Of a stretch of DNA of 40,180 nt, positions 29,762 to 37,746 are shown one piece after another; within the stretch, counting starts at the first letter, position 1, and each line of letters starts with the position of its first letter. The notes under the pieces are model-generated. The model was not told the origin of the DNA, did not search any database, and worked only from the letters and a program-made list of their open reading frames with translations. Source of the DNA: Desulfurococcaceae archaeon (GTDB taxonomy: Archaea > Thermoproteota > Thermoprotei_A > Sulfolobales > Acidilobaceae); NCBI GenBank assembly GCA_020833325.1, contig JAJHQN010000003.1:1-40180 (forward strand), given 5' to 3'. The position numbers and the translations under genes are program-made.

Positions 29762-31477
29762 GTGAGGGGTTTGGCTAGATTTATTGTTACAGCAGCTTGG
29801 CCTTATGTGAACTACATACCTCATCTGGGGACCATAATACATTTGATTAGCGCTGATATCTATGCAAGGTATCTCAGGCTTAGAGGTCATGAGGTTATAT
29901 CTGTTACGGGGAGTGATGAGCATGGAACGCCCATAGAGTTAGAGGCTAGGAAGAGGGGTGTTAGCCCTAGAGAGCTGACCGATGCTGTTCACTCGAGGGA
30001 TGTAGAGTTATTTAAGGAGTATGGCATAGAGTTCAGCAACTACACTAGGACTGAGAGCCCTATTCACAAGGAGTTCGTTAGGGGGTTTATGTTAAAACTC
30101 TATGAGAACGGCTACATATTCGAGCAGGACGAAGTCTTACCCTACTGTGAGCGTGATATGATATTCTTGCCTGATAGGTTTGTTGAAGGCACATGTCCAT
30201 ACTGTGGTTATGAGAGAGCTAGAGGTGATCAATGCGATGAGTGCGGGAGGCTTCTACACCCAACAGAGCTGATCAACCCTAGGTGTGCGCTATGCGGTGC
30301 TAAACCTGTTTTTAAGCTGACGAAGCACTGGTACTTAGACCTAAGTAGGGTTAGGGATAGGCTCCTTGAGTGGCTTAAGAGTAACGAGGAGCTCCAGGAT
30401 AATGTTAGAGAGTATAGTTTAAACTGGGTAACACAGGGTTTGAAGGCTAGGAGTGTTACGAGGGATACAATGTGGGGTATAGAAGCTCCCTTCCCCGGGT
30501 CGGAGGGGAAAACAATATACGTGTGGTTTGACGCCCTACTAGGCTATATTAGTGCTACAAAGGAGTACCTCGAATCCATAGGTAGGGGGGGTGAGTGGGT
30601 GGATTGGTGGATGAAGGGCGATGTTAAAACGGTATACTTCATAGGTAAGGATAATATTCCATTCCACTCCATAATATTCCCTGCAATGCTCATCGCTACA
30701 GGCGAACCCTACGTCCTCCCCTGGAGGATTAGCGCTACAGAGTATCTCCTCTACGAAGGCAGGCATTTTAGTAAGAGTAGGAGGATTGGGATTTGGATAG
30801 ACGAGGCGCTCGAAATAGCTCCTGGCGAGTACTGGAGGTGGATCCTCGTAAGGCTTAGACCGGAGCTTAGAGACCAGAATTTCACGTGGAGCGAGTTCTA
30901 CAGGATAGTCAATAGCGAGCTCGGGGATGATATAGGAAACTACGTTCACAGGGTGTTAACGTTGGCTGAGAGAGCTGGAGGGAGAATCCCCAGACCGGAT
31001 AACCTGGGATCTCGGGAGATGGAAGTACTGGAGGAGGCTAAAAGGATAGCTTCTAAAGCTGTGGAAGCCTACGATTCCATAAGGCTTAAGCAGGCTACAG
31101 AATACATCTTGGAGCTTGCTAGACTAGGGAATAGATATCTAAACGAGAGGGAGCCATGGAATCTCCTAAGAAAGGAGCCTGGGGAGGCATTGAAGGTACT
31201 ATGGGTCTCCCTGACTATAGTCAAGCTAATAGCACACCTCATAGCACCCGTTATGCCTAGAACAGCTGAGAGGATATGGAGTATGCTAGGGCTTAAGGGA
31301 AGCGTGCTAGAGAAAATCTGGGACAAGGAGCTGTTCGAAGCTGTAGAGTTTACCGTCACGAGGTCAGAGCCCCTCTTCCACAAGCTCCCACAAGACTTTC
31401 TAGAGAGAATAGACCATATAGTAGAGGAGGCCCGAGCTAGGGCAGCGGCTAAAAGGCCCAAGGTTATAGCCGACTAA
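29762..31477 (+). CDS. metG: methionyl-tRNA synthetase
   Basis: 571 aa; TAAWPYVNYIPHLGTI, zinc-binding CPYCGYERARGDQCDECG, FSKSR. Confidence 0.97.
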   Translation: MRGLARFIVTAAWPYVNYIPHLGTIIHLISADIYARYLRLRGHEVISVTGSDEHGTPIELEARKRGVSPRELTDAVHSRDVELFKEYGIEFSNYTRTESPIHKEFVRGFMLKLYENGYIFEQDEVLPYCERDMIFLPDRFVEGTCPYCGYERARGDQCDECGRLLHPTELINPRCALCGAKPVFKLTKHWYLDLSRVRDRLLEWLKSNEELQDNVREYSLNWVTQGLKARSVTRDTMWGIEAPFPGSEGKTIYVWFDALLGYISATKEYLESIGRGGEWVDWWMKGDVKTVYFIGKDNIPFHSIIFPAMLIATGEPYVLPWRISATEYLLYEGRHFSKSRRIGIWIDEALEIAPGEYWRWILVRLRPELRDQNFTWSEFYRIVNSELGDDIGNYVHRVLTLAERAGGRIPRPDNLGSREMEVLEEAKRIASKAVEAYDSIRLKQATEYILELARLGNRYLNEREPWNLLRKEPGEALKVLWVSLTIVKLIAHLIAPVMPRTAERIWSMLGLKGSVLEKIWDKELFEAVEFTVTRSEPLFHKLPQDFLERIDHIVEEARARAAAKRPKVIAD

Positions 31478-31684
31478 CCCCTCTACCCTTAAAAAGCCAA
31501 CCCCTCAGTATATTCTGCTGAGAGAACCCTCACTCCAGATAAGCACCTCTTAGATGTAGGGATCACCGTCCATTCACATATTGTAAGGTAAAGCTCTCTA
31601 AGCTTAGGATTGTGTGTTTTAAATAAGAGTTTAAAACGTTATATTGTAATCCTTTTATCCTCTAGTAGGCCTCCAGAGATCTAG

Positions 31685-32131
31685 GTGTTAATGTTGCCTG
31701 TTGCTATGCCAGGTCCGGGTAGCCCTAATGGAATCTATGTGTATGATGCTAAGAAGAGGGTGTGGAATGTGCTTAGGAGGGATGGAGAGTCTTTTAAGCT
31801 AGGCGAGCTAGGCAAGGGGCTTTACCTAGTGTACTTTGATAACCTCTACTGCCCTGCTTGTAGGTCTCAGGACCATCATATCTACAAGCTTGTTATGAAA
31901 TACGGGGGTAGAAGTGATATCTTCTTCGTCATAGTGGTTTGCGATTGGTTCGCTAATAACTGTAACTCAGAGGCGGCTTCAAAAACCTTTAAAGAGTATA
32001 ACGTGTCAGCTAGCCCTACACTAATAGTAGCCAAGGTCTCTGATAACGGTGTTGTAGAAGAGAGGCTTGAAGGTGTTAGAACGGATAACGCTATAGAGTA
32101 CTATATTAAAAAACTAGTAGGAGAGGCGTAG
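31685..32131 (+). CDS. thioredoxin-fold protein with CPAC motif
   Basis: 148 aa; YLVYFDNLYCPACRSQDHHIYKLV, VSASPTLIV (cis-Pro). Confidence 0.75.
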   Translation: MLMLPVAMPGPGSPNGIYVYDAKKRVWNVLRRDGESFKLGELGKGLYLVYFDNLYCPACRSQDHHIYKLVMKYGGRSDIFFVIVVCDWFANNCNSEAASKTFKEYNVSASPTLIVAKVSDNGVVEERLEGVRTDNAIEYYIKKLVGEA

Positions 32132-32147
32132 TCCTTGAATCCTACTC

Positions 32148-32990
32148 TCATATAGGATTCTTCATAAGCTTTTCTACAAGATCCTCTATTGATGAACCCA
32201 GCTTCTCGGCCTTCATAGCAGACTTCTCAATAACCTCTATCATGGACGCTGGAACCCCTCTACTCTCTAGAACCTTAAGACCCTCTATTGTTACACCTCC
32301 AGGTGTTGTAACCTCATCTCTTAGCTCAGCTGGGTGGACGGTTCTTAGGGATAGGTGCTCAGCTGTAGCTTTGATAGTGTCAAGTACGGCTTTTGTAGCT
32401 AAATCCCTTGGGAATCCCATTGATATAGCTCCTAGGACTAGAGAGTCCACGATTACTGCAACATATGCTGGGAGGCTCCCAACGAGAGCCGTCCACACAT
32501 CTAGCCACTCCTCTGGAACCCAGTACGTTGTACCAGCACATTTGAACATCTTCTCTACAATATTGCTATTAACACCATCTATGACTCCTGAGAGGGCTGT
32601 GGCACTCATACCAATCCTAATGTTGATGTTTGGCATAGCTCTATAGACTGTGTTCGCTTGAAGAGCTCTCTCAAGGGTAGCCCTTCTAACTCCCGCAACC
32701 ACAGATACTACCAGCTTATCGTTAACAAAACCTCTTACCTCGCTAGCTAGATGTGGTAGCTGGTATGGCTTAACACTGATAACAACTACATCTGAGCTCT
32801 CCACCGCCCCCCTGTTATTCCTTATTGCAGTTATACCAAGTCTCCTTACAGACTCAAGAGTTTCATCCCTCCTAGCTGTAGCTATAACCTCAAACCCGCA
32901 TTTGCGGAGAGCCCAGGCTAGTGACGATCCTATCCTACCGGCTCCTAGAACCGCTACTCTAATGCCATTAAGGTCGGCAATGAGCCGCAC
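32148..32990 (-). CDS. proC: pyrroline-5-carboxylate reductase
   Basis: 280 aa; VAVLGAGRIGSSLAWAL, RAMPNINIRIGMSATAL, TTPGGVTIEGLKVLE. Confidence 0.93.
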   Translation of the reverse strand: MRLIADLNGIRVAVLGAGRIGSSLAWALRKCGFEVIATARRDETLESVRRLGITAIRNNRGAVESSDVVVISVKPYQLPHLASEVRGFVNDKLVVSVVAGVRRATLERALQANTVYRAMPNINIRIGMSATALSGVIDGVNSNIVEKMFKCAGTTYWVPEEWLDVWTALVGSLPAYVAVIVDSLVLGAISMGFPRDLATKAVLDTIKATAEHLSLRTVHPAELRDEVTTPGGVTIEGLKVLESRGVPASMIEVIEKSAMKAEKLGSSIEDLVEKLMKNPI

Positions 32991-33059
32991 CTTAAGAAAT
33001 TACTATCTCCAAGCCTTTTAAACACTACTATAATCTAGAGCTGTTATCTAAGCTATGAC

Positions 33060-33245
33060 CTCCCCTCCGCTCTTTGAAAAAGGGCGGGTCCCCCCGCATC
33101 CCTGGGAGGCTCCAATGCCTCCTCCGAGAGGTTTGCTGGGTTTCCTGCTCTGAGGTCTACACATCATAGATCAACATCCCCATCCCTTAGGGCATCACAG
33201 CTCAGCTAGGGGAGGTCTCCCTATATGGGGGCAACAGCTCCTTAG
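33060..33245 (-). pseudogene. possible TnpB/OrfB (IS200/IS605-type) C-terminal remnant
   Basis: Minus-strand reading gives CDALRDGDVDL*CVDLRAGNPANLSEEALEPPRDAGGPALFQRAEGRS*, in a GC-rich non-ORF gap; resembles archaeal TnpB tails but is short. Confidence 0.3.
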
Positions 33246-33264
33246 GCGCTGTATGTAGTGTATT

Positions 33265-34053
33265 TCAACTGGAGTCTATATCCCTCTCATCCTCGTCGTG
33301 AAAAGGTGAGGCTTTCCAGTTGTAGTTGCAGGGGTTTACGGGTATCTCCTTCTCGTAGTAGACGAATATCGTTGAACCTCTTAACTCTCCTCTGACCCTG
33401 AAGGCTCTATATTCTATAGTGTTTCTGAAAGAGCATAGCCTGTAGGAGAATTTGGGATCTACGGCTGCGTTAGGCCTGATTTCGGTAATGTCCCCTCTTA
33501 AGGCTATAAATGCTACCATAACCCTAAACCCCCCTCTCTCCCTGAGGAACTTTAGGATTTCAAGTTGTTTTGAGGCTCTCAAACTCTTAGCTGATGGGAA
33601 TAAGCCTATGCCCTTTTCAGCATAGTTAACACCTTTAACCTCCACTAGCAGGGGCTCCCTGCCATGGCCTACTACCAGGAAATCAGCTCTATACCTCATG
33701 AAAGGCGTTCGAACCTCAAACTCCTCCACCACATCACCATGCTCCCCTATGCCCTCAAAAACCCTGGGTATCAGGCGTGAGAACACGATATTGGGAAGCC
33801 TTGAATCAACGAGGATGAGCCCTCCAGGGTCTGCTAAAGCAACTACATCACAGCGAGTAAACCTCCTGAAACCGGAGACCTCCACGTAGTAAACAGGTGT
33901 ACCTCTAGGAGTAATCCTCCCAAGCCTCCCAGTATCATGGAGATGGCATAGGAACTTCGAGCCATCCCTACCCCTAAGCACAGCTACAAACATGCTATCG
34001 GCATACTCAAAATCAGCCCTCCTAACCCCGGGGATCCTCACAATTACATCCAA
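33265..34053 (-). CDS. sfsA: SfsA-family DNA-binding/nuclease-like protein
   Basis: 262 aa; RADFLVVGHGREPLLVEVKGVNYAEKGIGLFPSAKSLRASKQLEIL. Confidence 0.88.
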   Translation of the reverse strand: MDVIVRIPGVRRADFEYADSMFVAVLRGRDGSKFLCHLHDTGRLGRITPRGTPVYYVEVSGFRRFTRCDVVALADPGGLILVDSRLPNIVFSRLIPRVFEGIGEHGDVVEEFEVRTPFMRYRADFLVVGHGREPLLVEVKGVNYAEKGIGLFPSAKSLRASKQLEILKFLRERGGFRVMVAFIALRGDITEIRPNAAVDPKFSYRLCSFRNTIEYRAFRVRGELRGSTIFVYYEKEIPVNPCNYNWKASPFHDEDERDIDSS

Positions 34054-34287
34054 CAGAGCTAAACCCCCACCAATCTATAGAATTAGAATGCCAGCTATCT
34101 TAAGCTATTCCATATACTACACCGGGAGTTACCTAATCCGTGACACTCAAACCATAGATACTTAAAGTGTAACCCCCACACTAGATCAGCTGGGTATTAG
34201 ATGTAGTCTTCCCGGGAAGTACATGTGATTTCACGGTGGAAGATCTATGTTTTTAAACTTTAACAGGATGCTTACTACTCTAGGAGT

Positions 34288-34364
34288 GGGCCCGTAGCTC
34301 AGCCTGGTAGAGCGGCGGGCTTTTAACCCGTAGGTCCCGGGTTCAAATCCCGGCGGGCCCGCCA
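34288..34364 (+). tRNA. tRNA-Lys(TTT), CCA encoded
   Basis: GGGCCCGTAGCTCAGCCTGGTAGAGC GGCGGG CTTTTAA CCCGT AGGTCCCGGGTTCAAATCCCGGCGGGCCCGCCA. Confidence 0.93.
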
Positions 34365-34395
34365 CAATGCCGGGAGGGCTCCTAAAGAGATTAGA

Positions 34396-35190
34396 GTGTG
34401 TAGTATCATATTTTACAGGGGGTCGGGTTTGACAGCTGAGTATCCGTTGAAACCTGTGGTTGAGGGTCTTTACATAGTGGGGTCTAGGCCTGTTTTATAC
34501 TCTGCGGCTGACGATGTCTTTGTAGTGGCTGATGTTCACCTAGGGTATGAGGAGGCTATGGCCTCTCAAGGAGTTTTTCTACCGAGGTTACAGCTTAGGA
34601 AGGCTCTTAAAGTGTTATCTGAGGCTAGGGCTATTGTAGGAGCTAGAGGTGTTATTGTAAACGGGGATATTAAGCATGCTTTTGAGAAGTTGTTGAAGCA
34701 GGAGAGGGTTGAGGTTGAAGAGTTTATTGTTAAGCTACAGGAGATGGGGTTTAAGGAGGTTATATTCGTTAGGGGTAACCATGATAATTACGTGGGCTAT
34801 GTGATCAGGAAGCTGGGGGTTACTGTGGTTGAGGATCACCTGGATTTAAGTAATGGTATTAGGGTAACCCACGGCCACTTGGATTTAGAGCCTAGAGGTG
34901 ATGTAGTTGTTATAGGCCATGAGCATCCGGCTATCCACTTGAACATTGGCGGTTCTAAGATTAAACTACCAGTACTCCTCCTCATCCCTACAACGTTTTC
35001 TACTCAAATTCTGGTTATACCAGCTTTAGGAGTGTACCAGACGGGTAACATTGTAACCTTGGATAGAGGGAGGTTCCTATCGCCAATGGTTAGGAGGTAC
35101 GGGGTGGTTGAAAAGGCTAAGCCTATCATAGTGGATGAGAGTCTAGGTGTGATAGCGTTGCCTGAGCTTGAGAGTGTACTAGGCTTCTAG
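34396..35190 (+). CDS. calcineurin-like metallophosphoesterase (MJ0037-like)
   Basis: 264 aa; [42 protein letters not shown]. Confidence 0.9.
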   Translation: MCSIIFYRGSGLTAEYPLKPVVEGLYIVGSRPVLYSAADDVFVVADVHLGYEEAMASQGVFLPRLQLRKALKVLSEARAIVGARGVIVNGDIKHAFEKLLKQERVEVEEFIVKLQEMGFKEVIFVRGNHDNYVGYVIRKLGVTVVEDHLDLSNGIRVTHGHLDLEPRGDVVVIGHEHPAIHLNIGGSKIKLPVLLLIPTTFSTQILVIPALGVYQTGNIVTLDRGRFLSPMVRRYGVVEKAKPIIVDESLGVIALPELESVLGF

Positions 35191-35765
35191 TCGTATGGTA
35201 TTATGCAGTTGTTCTCCTTAAGCCTCTCATATATACTGTTAACTGCTTTAACCACCTCCTCCTCCCTCTTAGCCCCTGTTATAACCATCTTACCACTACT
35301 AAATATGAGGAGCACTACAACGGGTTTCTCCATCCTGTATATGAGTCCTGGGAACTGCTCCGGTTCATACATACTACCGGGTAATGCTAAAGCAGCCCTC
35401 TCAAGGTCTATTATAGCCCCTAGGTTAGCTGAAGCGACTATATTCTGTATTTGAATCTGAGGCTTCCCCTGTATCGGTATACCCTTGTTTATGAGCGTTT
35501 TAAGAATCTTCTTGACTGCGAAAACAAGCTGGTTGACACTCTTAGCCCCTGTTACAACCATCTTACCAGATTTGAATATAAGAGCTGTTATCTTCGGCTG
35601 CTCCAGCCTGTAAACGAGACCTGGAAACTGGTCTGGGTTGTAATCGACCTCTGGGAGCTTTGTCTCTATAAGCGATAGGTCTAGGGGGTGTTCTAATATG
35701 ACCGTAGCAACGATATTCTCTATCTGAACCTCAGGCTCTCTACTTGTAATCTCAGAAGATCTCAT
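35187..35765 (-). CDS. tbp: TATA-box binding protein
   Basis: 192 aa; two direct repeats ([16 protein letters not shown]...[17 protein letters not shown] / [16 protein letters not shown]...[13 protein letters not shown]). Confidence 0.97.
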   Translation of the reverse strand: MRSSEITSREPEVQIENIVATVILEHPLDLSLIETKLPEVDYNPDQFPGLVYRLEQPKITALIFKSGKMVVTGAKSVNQLVFAVKKILKTLINKGIPIQGKPQIQIQNIVASANLGAIIDLERAALALPGSMYEPEQFPGLIYRMEKPVVVLLIFSSGKMVITGAKREEEVVKAVNSIYERLKENNCIIPYD

Positions 35766-35868
35766 CTAGCTACCACCTCCCAGGTAGGGGTTTAAAAGGC
35801 AGGGTATTTAAACTATAGCACCTAGCCTCATGCTAGCTTAAGAGGGTTGAGAGAGCAAAAGATAACCT

Positions 35869-35924
35869 GGGATGAGGAGGCGGGCAGACTAGGACGTGGT
35901 GACTGCCTTAGTTCAATCTGACCG
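35869..35924 (+). ncRNA. candidate C/D box sRNA
   Basis: C-like GATGAGGA, D'-like CTAG, C'-like GTGACT, D CTGA, in the tbp/35963 divergent gap. Confidence 0.25.
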
Positions 35925-35962
35925 CTTTAAGCTTAAGCCTTCAACGTGTCAACGCGTGGTGG

Positions 35963-36466
35963 TTGGGCTTGAAGCCTATCTGGGGCTCTCTAGTGGTGAT
36001 GGATTTAGATAGGTTTAAAGAGTATGCTAGAGAGAGGGGGCTTAGCGTCTACGAACCCAATATTGTGACGGGATCTCTCTCTAGTCTAGTGGAGGGTTTT
36101 GTTAGAAAGTTTCAGGCTGTTGTAGTCTATGGTTTAGACTGGGATAGAGGGACTGAGGAGGTTGTACTGGAGATTCCTGGTGTTGAGGCTGTCGAGCTGA
36201 AGCCAGATCTCATCAGGGTGGCTGAGGAGGTGCACGGGCTCGGGTCGTCTATAACTATAGTAGCTCTCACAGGGTATGTTAGCTGTGTTCCAGCAAGGGA
36301 TAGAAGGGAGGCTTATGCAGGTCACTATTTAAGATCTAAAGCTAGGGATGTTTTGGAGTCTCTTAAGAGGAGGTGTGGTGGTGTTGTCTACATTGACGGT
36401 GTGGTGGTATGGTCTAGGGTATCATTAGGAGCTCCTCAACCTCCAGGGTGTAGCCGTGGCTCCTAG
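35963..36466 (+). CDS. hypothetical protein, possible palm/GGDEF-like domain
   Basis: 167 aa; VVMDLDRFKEYARERGLSVYEPNIVTGSLSSLVEGFVRK. Confidence 0.55.
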   Translation: MGLKPIWGSLVVMDLDRFKEYARERGLSVYEPNIVTGSLSSLVEGFVRKFQAVVVYGLDWDRGTEEVVLEIPGVEAVELKPDLIRVAEEVHGLGSSITIVALTGYVSCVPARDRREAYAGHYLRSKARDVLESLKRRCGGVVYIDGVVVWSRVSLGAPQPPGCSRGS

Positions 36467-37580
36467 CTATCTGTAAGGCTTCCTCGAACTCTCTTCTCGT
36501 AAGCCTCCTAGCTATATCCTTGTACCTCTCAGGCTCCTTCAATACTAGGTAGTCTGGGTGGTATTGATCCATGAGGTTTAATAGTGCTCTAGGCACGTTC
36601 TTTGAAAGCCATTCCACCACCGGTCTCGTGCAACACTCTATGTGGTTTGGTAGTACGAGGTGCCTTACTATCATATCTCCAAGACCTCCATCATATGCTT
36701 CAACATGATTTCTAGCTGCGACCGAGAAGTACGCTTTAACCTTTGAAAGCCTCCTACCGCACTCGTCGTTACCGAATTTGAAGTCCGGGAGCCATATGTC
36801 TATGACATCCTTTATAAGCTTCATAGCCTCCGGTGTCATGTGCATATCGCTATTCCAAAGCTGGGCTATGTTAACCTTTAGATATTTAAGGCTCTCGAGT
36901 ATGAATGGTATCTGCGGTGTAGGCTCCCCCCCTACATGGTTTATGTTGCGGGCTCCAGTTTTAGCTAGGGATTCCTGTATTAATGCTAGGGTGTGCGGGG
37001 TTACCTTAATGTAATCCTGTGTCTTCACCTGGCTTATCTCCCAGTTTTGGCAGAAGACGCACCGGAACGGGCACCCTCCATAGAATATCGTACCGCTAGG
37101 TACCAGGGGGGCCTCCTCCCCTGTGTGGTGGAAGAAGCTGTAGACCATGCACTCGTTAGCAACCCTACAAACACCTATCCTCCCAGAGGCTCTATCAGCT
37201 TTACACCTCCACTCACAGAGCTCACATCTCCTCAGCATCCTCCTAGCAATGGCTATCTTAACATCGAGGTAGCTGAACCTAGGCTCTTCGCCCCTAAGCC
37301 TCTCAACACCCTCGTATATGTCAAGCCACAGCCTTCTATGCTCTAAGGCAAGCCTTTCGTGTACCGTCCAGAGCTCCTCCAAGCTTAAACTCTCATCGTA
37401 TGGATCTAGGGGGGATTCAATGCTACGGGCTATAAGAAACTTAGCAGGCTTCTCCCCGTATAGCACACTATAGTACCAGGGGAGCCTCTCCCTTAAAACC
37501 CTGTTGTGGAGAGCTCTAAGAGCATCAGGCCTAAACCTATAAACCAGAGACTCGGGCATCGGCTCAATAACCCTAAGCAC
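36414..37580 (-). CDS. radical SAM protein, PflX/COG1313-like
   Basis: 388 aa; GTIFYGGCPFRCVFCQNWEIS (CxxxCxxC-type), GGEPTPQIPFILESL; additional Cys cluster CELCEWRCKADRASGRIGVC. Confidence 0.9.
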   Translation of the reverse strand: MLRVIEPMPESLVYRFRPDALRALHNRVLRERLPWYYSVLYGEKPAKFLIARSIESPLDPYDESLSLEELWTVHERLALEHRRLWLDIYEGVERLRGEEPRFSYLDVKIAIARRMLRRCELCEWRCKADRASGRIGVCRVANECMVYSFFHHTGEEAPLVPSGTIFYGGCPFRCVFCQNWEISQVKTQDYIKVTPHTLALIQESLAKTGARNINHVGGEPTPQIPFILESLKYLKVNIAQLWNSDMHMTPEAMKLIKDVIDIWLPDFKFGNDECGRRLSKVKAYFSVAARNHVEAYDGGLGDMIVRHLVLPNHIECCTRPVVEWLSKNVPRALLNLMDQYHPDYLVLKEPERYKDIARRLTRREFEEALQIARSHGYTLEVEELLMIP

Positions 37581-37746
37581 AGCCTACCACCTGGCGATAG
37601 GCTAGAACTCATCCATATTCTATTGCTTAAGAGGGGAGTTTAAAACCCTCACGCTCTTAGGGCATACGGGCTTCCTTCCACTTCTAGCTAGTGTGTTTAA
37701 GAGTAAGATTTTTAAGTTAGGTCGTTTAACCCTCTACTCTTAGAGT

